From Dallia pectoralis (taxonomy: Eukaryota > Chordata > Actinopteri > Esociformes > Umbridae), in contig CM055759.1 in NCBI GenBank assembly GCA_029465975.1, forward strand, positions 11,076,744 to 11,140,743: DNA of 64,000 nt. The letters run 5' to 3'. The translations under genes and the position numbers were made by a program. Below the pieces are notes generated by a model, which searched no databases, was not told the origin of the DNA, and was given only the letters and a program-made list of their open reading frames with translations. Shown here piece by piece: positions 28,283 to 41,451 of this stretch; positions within the stretch are counted from its first letter, which is position 1, and each line of letters opens with the position of its first letter.

Positions 28283-31200
28283 GGGGTAACCACAATAGGA
28301 TAGCATATTAAAGCTGTGTATCACTGTGCCAGCATAATAAAGCTGTGTATCACTGTGCAAGCATATTAAAGCTGTGTATCACAGTGTCAGCATAATAAAG
28401 CTGTGTATCACTGTGCCAGCATATTAAAGCTGTGTATCACTGTGCCAGCATATTAAAGCTGTGTATCGCTGTGCCAGCATATTAAAGCTGTGTATCACTG
28501 TGCCAGCATATTAAAGCTGTGTATCACTGTGCCAGCATATTAAGCTGTGTATCACTGTGCCAGCATATTAAGCTGTGTATCACTGTGCCAGCATATTAAA
28601 GCTGTGTATCACCGTACCAGCATATTAAAGCTGTGTATCACTATGCCAGCATATTAAAGCTGTGTATTACCGTACCAGCATAATAAAGCTGTGTATCACT
28701 GTGCCAGCATATTAAAGCTGTGTATCACTGTGCCAACATATTAAAGCTGTGTATCACTGTGCCAGCATATTTAAGCTGTGTATCACTGTGCCAGCATAAT
28801 AAAGCGGTGTATCACTGTGCCAGCATATTAAAGCTGTGTATCACTGTGCCAGCATATTAAAGCTGTGTATCACTGTGCCAGCATATTAAAGCTGTGTATC
28901 ACCGTACCATCATATTAAAGCTGTGTATCACTATGCCAGCATATTAAAGCTGTCTATCACCGTACCAGCATAATAAAGCTATGTATCACTGTGCCAGCAT
29001 TTTAAAGCTGTGTATCACTGTGCCAGCATATTAAATCTCTGTATCACCGTACCAGCATATTAAAGCTGTGTATCACTGTGCCAGCATAGCTGCTGTGTAT
29101 CACCGTACCATCATATTAAAGCTGTGTATCACTATGCCAGCATATTAAAGCTGTCTATCACCGTGCCAGCATAATAAAAAGCAGTGCCAGCATATTAAAG
29201 CTGTGTATCACTGTGCCAGCATATTAAAGCTGTGTATCACTGTGCCAGCATATTAAAGCTGTGTATCACTGTGCCAGCATATTAAAGCTGTGTATCACTG
29301 TGCCAGCATATTAAAGCTGTGTATCACCGTACCAGCATATTAAAGCTGTGTATCACTGTGCCAGCATATTAAAGCTGTCTATCACCGTACCAGCATAATT
29401 TAAAGCTGTGTATCACTGTGCCAGCATATTAAAGCTGTGTATCACTGTGCCAGCATATTAAAGCTCTGTATCACCGTACCAGCATATTAAAGCTGTGTAT
29501 CACTGTGCCAGCATATTAAAGCTCTGTATCACTGTACCAGCATATAGAAGCTGTGTATCACTGTGCCAGCATATTAAAGCTCTGTATCACCGTACCAGCA
29601 TATTAAAGCTGTGTATCACTATGCCAGCATATTAAAGCTGTGTATCACCGTACCAGCATATTAAGCTGTGTATCACTGTGCCAGCATATTAAAGCTGTGT
29701 ATCACTGTGTCAGCATATTAAAGCTGTGTATCACTTTGCCAGCATATTAAGCTGTGTATCACTGTGCCAGCATATTAAAGCTGTGTATCACCGTACCAGG
29801 ATATTAAAGCTGTGTATCACTATGCCAGCATATTAAAGCTGTGTATCACGGTACCAGCATAATAAAGCTGTGTATCACTGTGCCAGCATATTAAAGCTGT
29901 GTATCACTGTGCCAGCATATAAAAACTCTGTATCACCGTTCCAGCATATTAAAGATGTGTATCACTGTGCCAGCATAATAAAGCTGTGTATCACCGTACC
30001 AGCATAATAAAGCTGTGTATCACTGTGCCAGCATATTAAAGCTGTGTATCACCTGCCAGCATATTAAAGCTGTGTATCACCGTACCAGCATAATAAAGCT
30101 GTGTATCACTGTGCCAGCATATTAAAGCTGTGTATCACCGTACCAGCATATTAAAGCTGTGTATCACTGTGCCAGCATATTAAAGCTGTGTATCACCGTA
30201 CCAGCATAATAAAGCTGTGTATCACTGTGCCAGCATTTTAAAGCTGTGTATCACTGTGCCATTATATTAAAGCTCTGTATCACCGTACCAGCATATTAAA
30301 GCTGTGTATCACTGTGCCAGCATATTAAAGTTGTGTATCACCGTACCAGCATAATAAAGCTGTGTATCACTGTGCCAGCATATTAAAGCTGTGTATCACC
30401 TGCCAGCATATTAAAGCTGTGTATCACCGTACCAGCATATTAAAGCTCTGTATCACTGTGCCAGCATATTAAAGCTGTGTATCACCGTACCAGCATATTA
30501 AACCTGTGTATCACTGTGCCAGCATATTAAAGTTGTGTATCACCGTACCAGCATAATAAAGCTGTGTATCACTGTGCCAGCATATTAAAGCTGTGTATCA
30601 CCTGCCAGCATATTAAAGCTGTGTATCACCGTACCAGCATATTAAAGCTCTGTATCACTGTGCCAGCATATTAAAGCTGTGTATCACCGTACCAGCATAT
30701 TAAAGCTGTGTATCACAGTGTCAGCATATTAAAGCTGTGTATCACTATGCCAGCATATTAAAGCTGTGTATCACCGTACCAGCATAATAAAGCTGTGTAT
30801 CACTGTGCCAGCATATTAATGCTGTGTATCACTGTGCCAGCATATTAAAGCTCTGTATCACCGTACCAGCATATTAAAGCGGTGTATCACTGTGCCAGCA
30901 TATTAAAGCTGTGTATCACCGTACCAGCATAATAAAGCTGTGTATCACTGTGCCAGCATATTAAAGCTGTGTATCACTGTGCCAGCATATTAAAGCTGTG
31001 TATCTCCGTACCAGCATAATTACGCTGTGTATCACTGTGCCAGCATATTAAAGCTGTGTATCACCGTACCAGCATATTACAGCTGTGTATCACCTGCCAG
31101 CATATTAAAGCTGTCTATCACTGTGCCAGCATATTGAAGCTGTGTATCACCATGCCAGCATATTGAAGCTGTGTATCACCATGCCAGCATATTAAAGCTG

Positions 31201-31490
31201 TGTATCACCTGCCAGCATTTTAAAGCTGTGTATCACCGTGCCTGCATATTAAAGCTGTGTATCACTGTGCCAGCATATTAAAGCTGTGTATTACTGTGCC
31301 AGCATATTAAAGCTGTGTATCACCGTGCCAGCATATTAAAGCTGTGTATCACTTTGCCAGCATATTAAAGCTGTGTATCACTGTGCCCGCATATTAAAGC
31401 TGTGTATCACTGTGCCAGCATATTAAAGCTGTGTATCACTGTGCCAGCATATTAAAGCTGTGTATCACCTGCCAGCATTTTAAACCTGCA
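28283..31490. repeat. 29-bp minisatellite, main array
   Basis: On the order of 110 units based on AGCTGTGTATCACTGTGCCA followed by GCATATTAA. A second common variant has CACCGTACC in place of CACTGTGCC. Degenerate units continue to the splice acceptor at 31601 (AAAGCTGTTTATCTCTGTGT then CACAG). Confidence 0.95.
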
Positions 31491-31620
31491 CTGTACAGCC
31501 TGGCAGAGAATAAAATCTGTGTCTGTGAAATAGTGTTGCAGCATGTTGAAGCTGTGTATCTCTGTGCCAGCATTATAAAGCTGTTTATCTCTGTGTCACA
31601 GGACTTGTCTTGCTGCAAAC

Positions 31621-34600
31621 ATGATAAAAGAGTGCCTCCAGTTCCTCATCGAGCCAGCCAAAAAAATCAAGATCCGACTCAAGGTATGATTCGTTTCCTT
31701 GGACGATTCTCAACTCTCATATAACCCCTTACTGGTATTGGTATTAATATCTCATCCCAACTATTTTACTTCTCTGTGCAGGTGTCTCGTAAGAAAGTGA
31801 GAAATGAGAAGAAAGAACCTTTAGTGCAGAGTCAGCTGTTCATAATGGAGCTGGCCAGGGAACTTAACAGACTGTGCCAGGTAAACAAACACAAATAAAC
31901 AAGGCAGGCAACAGGCAGGCAAGGAAAAATGAATAGGATACATTAATTCACACACAGACAGACACAAGCACATTGTGTACTTTCACTTTAACACTCTCTG
32001 CAGAGGTCCAATGTCCTAGCCCACATCTGGACCAGTAAAGACACGTGGCCCCCCAGTGTGTGTCGGGAATTCATATTGGAGTGGGCTGCGGTGCTGGAGA
32101 GCAGAGTACAGGTGAGCCGTCGTGTTTAATGGCATGGAGTGCAGTTCTTTAAGTTTGTGAACATCAGAACATCACACATTTTCTACCCCACAGTAAATAA
32201 GACTATAGGCCTAAATCAAGGCTGTTAGTTCAAAGATTAGCAGTTTACCCCCCCGGATTGTTCAGAATTTCATAATTGTGATGGTTTTGTTCTTATTATC
32301 TCTGCTTTGCAATCACATTTTTTATTTGAAAACTGCTATTCTTGACAAGATAAGCTACAAACTAATGAGTGGTTAGTGCATTATCGGGTGGAACTTTTGT
32401 TGACTGAGCGCCTAAATGTGACCATGTAAAATCCCTAAGGGAACTTTCGTTCTCTTTCGTTGGTCTTTCAGTATTTGCATGCATCTATTCACAAGAGTCT
32501 TTCACATCAGGTTTTCCTATTGTGCCTTGTCTTGATGCAGACAAGGAGCTTCCAGAGAGAGCTGGACATGGAGTCGTCAGAGAGAAAGGACTGGGAGGAT
32601 CATCTGCTGTGTATGCTGGAGACTGGAGGAGAGTATGACATGGGGAGCCACAAGCGGGTCATTTTGGATTGGACTCACCAGCTCAAGAACAGATTTGAGG
32701 TACAGAACAGGTCTGGTTTGCGGAAGTCTATTATTGCACTGAAGTCAATGTAATACGCTAGCACTTGTTGTTTGTTGTTGACAAATCTTAGTTTATTTTC
32801 TATACTAGACTTTCCCCCCTAAAAAGCTAATTCAAATGTAATATACCGAAGGCTGTAGGGAAAATCTAGTGGTGAATTTCGTCTGAGGACATTTTTTAGT
32901 TGGGGTTGTACAGGGTCTGTGTGTGAGAGGTTCCCCAGAGGAATATGAAGATGAACATATGTATCGCCTGGCACTTTCAATGATGCACAAAGCCTATTGA
33001 GATTTCACATGTAGCATCAGTCTATAAAACATGTAGAACAATTTACATTTATCTGGTTATAGTGCTACATTTACATTTGGTACTATTACCATTTATCTGG
33101 TTATAGTGCTACATTTACATCTGGTACTATTACCATTTATCTGGTTATAGTGCTACATTTACATTTGGTACTATTACCATTTATCTGGTTATATTGCTAC
33201 ATTTACATTTGGTACTATTACCATTTATCTGGTTATAGTGCTACATTTACATTTGGTACTATTACCATTTATCTGGTTATATTGCTACATTTACATTTGG
33301 TACTATTACCATTTATCTGGTTATAGTGCTACATTTACATCTGGTACTATTACCATTTATCTGGTTATAGTGCTACATTTACATCTGGTACTATTACCAT
33401 TTATCTGGTTATATTGCTACATTTACATTTGGTACTATTACCATTTATCTGGTTATATTGCTACATTTACATTTGGTACTATTACCATTTATCTGGTTAT
33501 AGTGCTACATTTACATTTGGTACTATTACCATTTATCTGGTTATAGTGCTACATTTACATTTGGTACTATTACCATGTATCTGGTTATAGTGCTACATTT
33601 ACATCTGGTACTATTACCATTTATCTGGTTATAGTGCTACATTTACATCTGGTACTATTACCATTTTTCTGGTTATAGTGCTACATTTACATCTGGTACT
33701 ATTACCATTTATCTGGTTATATTGCTACATTTACATTTGGTACTATTACCATTTATCTGGTTATAGTGCTACATTTACATCTGGTACTATTACCATTTAT
33801 CTGGTTATAGTGCTACATTTACATCTGGTACAATTACCATTTATCTGGTTAAAGTGCTACATTTACATATGGTACTATTACCATTTATCTGGTTATAGTG
33901 CTACATTTACAGTTGGTACTATTACCATTTATCTGGTTATATTGCTACATTTACATTTGGTACTATTACCATTTATCTGGTTATAGTGCTACATTTACAT
34001 CTGATACTATTACCATTTATCTGGTTATAGTGCTACATTTACATCTGGTACTATTACCATTTATCTGGTTATAGTGCTAAATTTACATCTGGTACAATTA
34101 CCATTTATCTGGTTATAGTGCTACATTTACAGTTGGTACTATTACCATTTATCTGGTTATATTGCTCTATTTTCATTTGGTACTATTACCATTTATCTGG
34201 TTATAGTGCTACATTTACATCTGGTACTATTACCATTTATCTAGTTATATTGCTACATTTACATTTGGTACTATTACCATTTATCTGGTTATAGTGCTAC
34301 ATTTACATTTGGTACTATTACCATTTATCTGGTTATAGTGCTACATTTACATTTGGTACTATTACCATTTATCTGGTTATAGTGCTACATTTACATCTGG
34401 TACTATTACCATTTTTCTGGTTATAGTGCTACATTTACATCTGGTACTATTACCATTTATCTGGTTATATTGCTACATTTACATTTGGTACTATTACCAT
34501 TTATCTGGTTATAGTGCTACATTTACATCTGGTACTATTACCATTTATCTGGTTATAGTGCTACATTTACATCTGGTACAATTACCATTTATCTGGTTAA

Positions 34601-37600
34601 AGTGCTACATTTACATATGGTACTATTACCATTTATCTGGTTATAGTGCTACATTTACAGTTGGTACTATTACCATTTATCTGGTTATATTGCTACATTT
34701 ACATTTGGTACTATTACCATTTATCTGGTTATAGTGCTACATTTACATCTGATACTATTACCATTTATCTGGTTATAGTGCTACATTTACATCTGGTACT
34801 ATTACCATTTATCTGGTTATAGTGCTAAATTTATTTGGTACATCTTTATCTGGTTATAGTGCTACATTTACAGTTGGTATTTATCTGGTTATATTGCTAC
34901 ATTTTCATTTGGTACTATTACCATTTATCTGGCTACATTTTTACACATTTACATTTGGTACTATTACCATTTATCTGGTTATATTGCTACATTTACATTT
35001 TCATTTGGTACTATTACCATTTATCTGGTTATAGTGCTACATTTACATCTGGTACTATTACCATTTATCTGGTTATATTGCTACATTTACATTTGGTACT
35101 ATTACCATTTATCTGGTTATAGTGCTATTTATCTTTATCTAGGTTATAGTTGCTACATTTACATTTGGTACTATTACCATTTATCTGGTTATAGTGCTAC
35201 ATTTACATTGGTACTATTACCATTTATCTGGTTATAGTGCTACATTTACATCTGGTACTATTACCATTTATCTGGTTATAGTGCTACATTTACATCTTTA
35301 TCTGGTTATAGTGCTACATTTACATTTACTATTCTGGTTATAGTGCTACATTTACATTTGGTACTATTACCATTTATCTGGTTATAGTGCTACATTTACA
35401 TTTGGTACTATTACCATTTATCTGGTTATAGTGCTACATTTACATTTGGTACTATTACCATTTATCTGGTTATAGTGCTACATTTACATATGGTACTATT
35501 ACCATTTATCTGGTTATAGGTTACATTTATCTGGTTATATTGCTACATTTACATTTGGTACTATTACCATTTATCTGGTTATAGTGCTACATTTACATCT
35601 GGTACTATTACCATTTATCTGGTTATAGTGCTACATTTACATTTACATTACTATTACCATTTATCTGGTTATATTGCTTTTACATTTGGTACTATTATAG
35701 TGCTGGTACTATTACCATTTTTCTGGTTATATTGCTACATTTACATTTGGTACTATTACCATTTATCTGGTTATAGTGCTACATTTACATTTGGTACTAT
35801 TACCATTTATCTGGTTATAGTGCTACATTTATTTTGGTACTATTACCATGTATCTGGTACTTTTACCATTTTTATCTAGTTATATTGCTGGGTTATAGTG
35901 CTACATTTACATTGGTACTATTACCATTTATCTGGTTATAGTGCTACATTTACATCTGGTACTATTACCATTTATCTGGTTATAGTGCTACATTTACATC
36001 TGGTACAATTACCATTTATCTGGTTAAAGTGCTACATTTACATATGGTACTATTACCATTTATCTGGTTATAGTGCTACATTTACAGTTGGTACTATTAC
36101 CATTTATTTGGTTATATTGCTACATTTTCATTTGGTACTATTACCATTTATCTGGTTATAGTGCTACATTTACATCTGATACTATTACCATTTATCTGGT
36201 TATAGTGCTACATTTACATCTGGTACTATTACCATTTATCTGGTTATAGTGCTAAATTTACATCTGGTACAATTACCATTTATCTGGTTATAGTGCTACA
36301 TTTACAGTTGGTACTATTACCATTTATCTGGTTATATTGCTACATTTTCATTTGGTACTATTACCATTTATCTGGTTATAGTGCTACATTTACATCTGGT
36401 ACTATTACCATTTATCTAGTTATATTGCTACATTTACATTTGGTATTATTACCATTTATCTGGTTATAGTGCTACATTTACATCTGGTACTATTACCATT
36501 TTTCTGGTTATAGTGCTACATTTACATTTGGTACTATTACCATTTATCTGGTTATATTGCTACATTTACATTTGGTACTATTACCATTTATCTGGTTATA
36601 GTGCTACATTTACATTTGGCACTATTACCATTTATCTGGTTATAGTGCTACATTTACATATGGTACTATTACCATTTATCTGGTTATAGTGCTACATTTA
36701 CATTTGGTACTATTACCATTTCTAAATACTGTTAATTGATGTATCTGAATGTACATTTATTAAGTTGTCGGGAAACTGGCAATCATAATGGCTTTTGGTT
36801 CTCAAAGCTATGTAATTTATTTAATATACACATCCCTTAAACGAACCCTTTTAAATATGAAACTCCTTGGCTGGGCAACTAAGGCCTCATCAGAAAAACA
36901 TCAACATGAATTTCAGATTTATTGAGTTAGACTTATTCTAACATTTCTTGGGACGCCAAAAGGTTGTTGTTTTGTGTGCATCTTCCTGTATCCTCTGTTT
37001 GTAGCGATAGTCGATTGACACTTTAAAGACGCGCTATTGATTACAATTCCTTCTCCCCTCATTCTCCCCTCCTCTCTTTCTCTGTGACTAAGGAGTAACC
37101 TTTGGTTTCAGTTCATCCTCACTTGGCCATTTTCTGTCCTGCATTTGCGAGCACATACACTACCCTTCAAAAGTGGCAATTGGCAATTTCTCACGTGGAA
37201 TAGCCTTTATTTAAAATAACAAGACAGATGGGTGATACAGATGAGTTTTAGTCGCACTACTTCCTTCCTCTTGTTTCTTCCTTAGTTCACACAGTAAAGT
37301 TGTAACCTAATTATAACCTAATTGAGTTATCTGTTTGTCCCACAATAGCGCAATATCTGGCCTGGTGAAACTGTATTGATGATGTTGGATGATCTGGAGA
37401 TACAGTGGAGGAAGGGGCGCCTGCCAACACTTCTCCCGGCCATGGAGCTCGTCATGGGGGTTGTACTGAGTGCGGACAGCCCTGACAACGTATGTATCTT
37501 TTCGCTGACAATGATAATTACTATGAATGACTTTATGAGTTATAAAAGAACACATCACTCAGAATCGGTCTCTCCAGTTGGTCTCTCCAGTTGGTCTCTA

Positions 37601-39216
37601 CACCGCATAGTTGTGGCCTAGTGTCACAATCTCCTTAGGTAAAGTGCATCGTAAGCCACACGCAGAGCGTGTAAAACATACACTGAACGGAAAAGAAAAC
37701 GCGCTTACACAAAGCGACGTATATATTTCAATAACACAGTGCACGACTTTACCAGTGACCAACTACATACTCACCTACATGGAACGTAACATATTACAAT
37801 ACCAAGCATTGTATTAACTTAATTTTGCATTGCAAAACTTAAATAACCCACTGATTACATAGCTATATCCAAAACAGCTGTGCTCCTTATCAAGACAATA
37901 CACAGAAGTGCTCTCCCCTAACACCCTGTGTTGAACACAACTCATCAATCCGTGACACCAAGGTTTCTGTTGGAAAAGGTGTCATTGTCATTGCTATAGT
38001 GCTATAGTGCATTTAAAGTCTCTAATGTTGAATCCAGGCCTCAATCATGTGTTAGCAGGAGGACGTAACTAAACAGTGGCTGATTCGAAAACAGAGGAGT
38101 CAGAGCATTGGTGAGTGTACATTTCTCAGTTCATTACGTCACCAATAAATGAAACGTTGTCTGCCTGTGAGCATAGTTATGTGATTTGATGATGTGTGGT
38201 CAAGAGATCTCAATATTCCCCAATTCAATAATTGACACATTATTGTGTCTTTGGTTGTTTTTCATAATACTTAATGACTGATCACAGGTTTTAAGTGCTG
38301 CCAGGGAGGTACCAGAGAAATGAACATACTGTATTCCCACTGGTAATGGAAGAGTATTAGGGTGGAAATGTCATAGTATATTCATCTGATTTGTCTAACT
38401 TTCAGATGCATCTCGCTATATTCCTCACAAAGGTGAGTCAAACCCATGTCGACAAGTGAATTCAACTTTATTCACCACTTTATTTGTTTAGTAAAATAAA
38501 ACGTTCTCTTTTCAGTATGGAACTGGATCTGTGATGCTGCAGGTATTTAGGCGTAATCTTTTTTTAGTTGCGTTCGAGAATTAATTAATAACATGAGTAT
38601 AGAAAGAAAACAGAGTATATTTTGTTTTAAATTTATTCCAACCACCTATTTTACAGAGGAAGTGACCCTTGACCCGAAGACGGCCAACCCTTACCTTCTG
38701 CTCTCCACGGACAACAAACGCATGCGCTGTGGCCTGGAGCGTCGAGATTCCCCCAACTGTACGGGCCGCTTCCATGGCTGGTGGTGTGCAATGGGAAGCC
38801 AGGGATATGCCTCTGGGCGTCACTACTGGGAAGTAGAGTTGGGAGACAGGGATTGGCGGCTGGGCGTGGCTACAGCGTCCGCCCAGAGGAAGGGTTACAG
38901 CTCTCTCAACACGCAGACAGGCTACCTTACACTGAGGCTGGAGAGGGGCACCGACCTCAAAGCCCTGACCGTGCCCGTCACTCTACTGGCTCAAACGCCG
39001 GTCCCCAAGAAGGTAGGGGTGTACCTGGACTATGAAGAGGGCCAGCTGTCTTTTTACGATGTGGAGAAGAGGTCCCACATCTACACGTACAACGAGACCT
39101 TTACAGAGAGACTGTTTCCTGTGTTTGGGACTGTTGAGGTGGTGAAGGATCTTGTGATCAGGTCAGCACAGACCAGGGTTCCATGTCTCTGTTCTGGACC
39201 CTGTCTCTGGTGCTGA
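31621..39216 (+). CDS. B30.2 (PRY/SPRY) domain protein, unnamed
   Basis: Nine coding exons with agreeing phases: 31621-31683, 31782-31880, 32004-32111, 32541-32699, 37349-37489, 38059-38110, 38406-38432, 38516-38542 and 38657-39216; 411 residues. The exon with the ATG begins after an acceptor at 31601 and its frame is open upstream, so an upstream exon may exist. Residues 1-225 are charged and probably helical (IKECLQFLIEPAKKIKIRLK, LVQSQLFIMELARELNRLC) with no RING, B-box or other named fold. Residues about 226-395 form a PRY-SPRY domain: LDPKTANPYLLLS, CGLERRDSPNC, GRHYWEVELGDRDWRLGVA, KKVGVYLDYEEGQLSFYDV. Such domains bind protein ligands in TRIM and butyrophilin families. TRIM47 and TRIM65 lie near this block in human, but without RING/B-box I do not assign that name. 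The tail after VIRS may be intron read-through. Confidence 0.8.
33050..36722. repeat. 44-bp minisatellite in SPRY-gene intron 4
   Basis: About 80 units containing GGTACTATTACCATTTATCT and GGTTATAGTGCTACATTTAC. Blocks such as 33678-34044 recur nearly unchanged at 34426-34792, 748 bases (17 units) later, and again from about 35898. This gives higher-order structure. The zone 34820-35900 has many truncated units. Confidence 0.95.
37140..37190. mobile_element. Short relic of a fish Tc1-like/dispersed element end
   Basis: CACTACCCTTCAAAAGT resembles the widespread fish repeat end CACTACCGTTCAAAAGTTT. Only about 20 bases are recognisable. Confidence 0.35.
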
Positions 39217-39419
39217 AATTACATAAATGCATTCTTGCCTAGGATTCACTCTAAATATTGTAAACATAGCAATATTCAGTGTCCATTCAAGGCTAACGCA
39301 GTGCAGGCTTTGTTTGTTTTGGTCAAGCACTAATACACTCTATTGGAGTTTGATGCTCATGGAAATACTTTTTATGGCACAGTAAAATATTTTTTGGTAT
39401 TACGCTGCTCAAATAATAT

Positions 39420-39990
39420 TCCAATGAGAGCTGGCTTAGTCAGAGTTTGTTCAGTCAGAGTTTGTTGAGTCAGATTTGTTTCAGTAAGAGCATGTTCAGT
39501 CAGATTTGGTTCAGTCAGAGCTGGTTCAGTAAGAGCACGTTGAGTCAGATTTGGTTCAGTCAGAGCTGTTTTAGTAAGAGCATTTTGAGTCAAATGTGAT
39601 TCAGTCAGAAGTTGTCCAGTCAGAGCTGTTTCAATGAGAGCTGTTTCAATGAGAGCTGTTTCAATGAGAGCTGTTTCAATGAGAGCTGGTTCAATGTGAG
39701 CTGGTTCAATGAGAGCTGTTTCAATGAGAGCTGTTTCAATGAGAGCTGGTTCAATAAGAGCTGGTTCAATGAGAGCTGGTTCAATAAGAGCTGTTTCAAT
39801 GAGAACTGGTTCAATAAGAGCTGGTTCAATAAGAGCTGGTTCAATGAGAGCTGTTTCAATGAGAGCTGTTTCAATGAGAGCTGGTTCAATGAGAGCTGGT
39901 TCAATAAGAGCTGGTTCAATGAGAGCTGGTTCAATAAGAGCTGGTTCAATGAGAGCTGGTTCAATGAGAGCTGGTTCAATAAGAGCTTAC
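39420..39990. repeat. 15-bp minisatellite in the SPRY-gene 3'UTR region
   Basis: About 25 clear units of GAGCTGTTTCAATGA or GAGCTGGTTCAATAA from 39620 to 39985, preceded by degenerate units (TCAGTCAGAG type) from 39420. All lie after the SPRY stop codon and before an AATAAA at 40130. Confidence 0.9.
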
Positions 39991-40129
39991 ACACATAAGT
40001 CAATCAGCATGCAGTAATTAGCATGTATTAGTCTATTAGTCTCATAATGAGCATCAGTATGTTTCTGAAACTTCCAGTTGATGTTGCCTGTGTGTATAAT
40101 GGTACTAATCATGCTTTTTTCAGTCGTTA

Positions 40130-40135
40130 AATAAA
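40130..40135 (+). terminator. Candidate polyadenylation signal of the SPRY gene
   Basis: First clear AATAAA after the stop codon at 39216. If used, the 3'UTR is about 0.9 kb and contains the 15-bp minisatellite. Confidence 0.4.
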
Positions 40136-41451
40136 TGTAAAGAAATTAGAAACAATTGGTTTGTCACTTTTGAACATACCGACACTATGGTTTAACATAC
40201 TACACTGGTTTATATTCTTTATTATCATAAGTGCAGTAAAATAGACATGTCTTATCCATTAAAAAATATTATAGTAGGAATTATTGATGAAGTTTATGAA
40301 GGGTTTTATATGTTCTGCCTTTTGCATTTTTGGTATGTTGATGAAATGTTATTCTACCTTTTTAAAACAAATGAATCAAATGAATCCAATACTTTTCAGA
40401 TAAATATACAAATGCATGTCCTGCGTCACTAAGTGTAAAAATTCCAATAGACAGTATATGTAAAGAAGCAAAGTGAAAAAAAACATCACACAGTTAAGAG
40501 GATAAAATCTTTTTGTCTTACAATAACATTTCCCGTAAAAATATGTGAACAAAGTTTTTTCTAGTTATTCTATGCTAAAATATATTAGTTTGGCATAACA
40601 TTTATGTAGACCGAAGCGCTCTTGACAAAAATCTAAATGTTAAGTATCAAAACCTGTAACATGCAAATGCCTTAATGAGCTTGTCAAAATATATGCAAAT
40701 CAATAAAAAAAGAAACACCTTATACACAAACAATACATAGCAATACAGCATTTGGCTTCAATATTTCCATTTCTTTTAACATACAAAACCAATCACTATA
40801 ATATATTTCATGTTTGAAATGAGTTTACCAACAACATGGTAATACAAAGCAGTAAGATACCCCACAAACAACCATCATTTAGGGTACTGGCAGAAAGTTA
40901 CCATAAAAAGGCTTTCAAACCAACAAACTGCAGCCACGTACAAACCCTCATGAACCCTTCCCCTCTGTTTATCTCTCAGCTAATCTTATGTCAAGATATA
41001 TTAGCACTAGCAGACTCTAAACGGAGACCTCGGATTACTACCTCAGCATAATCTAAACCACAGGGCGTGACTCAGCGAATAACCAATAGAGGGAGCCAAG
41101 AAGAGCGTCTTTACAGGGCGTGATACAGTGAATAACCAATAGAGGGAGCCGTGAAGAGTGTTTTTACAGGGCGTGATACAGTGAATAACCAATAGAGGGA
41201 GCCGTGAAGAGTGTTTTTACAGGGCGTGATACAGTGAATAACCAATAGAGGGAGCCGTGAAGAGTGTTTTTACAGGGCGTGATACAGTGAATAACCAATA
41301 GAGGGAGCCGTGAAGAGTGTTTTTACAGGGCGTGATACAGTGAATAACCAATAGAGGGAGAACAAACAAGGGACAACAACTATAAACAGAAAACTTTCAG
41401 GGAGGACAGTTACAACTGTTTGTTACAGACAGAGAGGAGGCCATGTTGGGC
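40136..41451. other. Convergent 3' region between the SPRY gene and itgb4
   Basis: AT-rich, no ORF of note. It should include the itgb4 3'UTR on the minus strand. A 53-bp tandem repeat occupies 41056-41360. Confidence 0.55.
41056..41360. repeat. 53-bp minisatellite
   Basis: About six units containing GGGCGTGATACAGTGAATAA and CCAATAGAGGGAGCCGTGAA, about 90 bases downstream of the itgb4 stop codon, probably in its 3'UTR. Confidence 0.9.

Noticed and set aside
33238..36161. ORFs of about 100 codons (LHLVLLPFIWL type)
   Set aside because: Translations of the 44-bp intronic array. They look like membrane proteins only because the repeat is T-rich.
39612..40017. ORFs of FNESC / LLNQLS / MRAVS repeats
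   Set aside because: All are frames of the 15-bp minisatellite after the SPRY stop codon.
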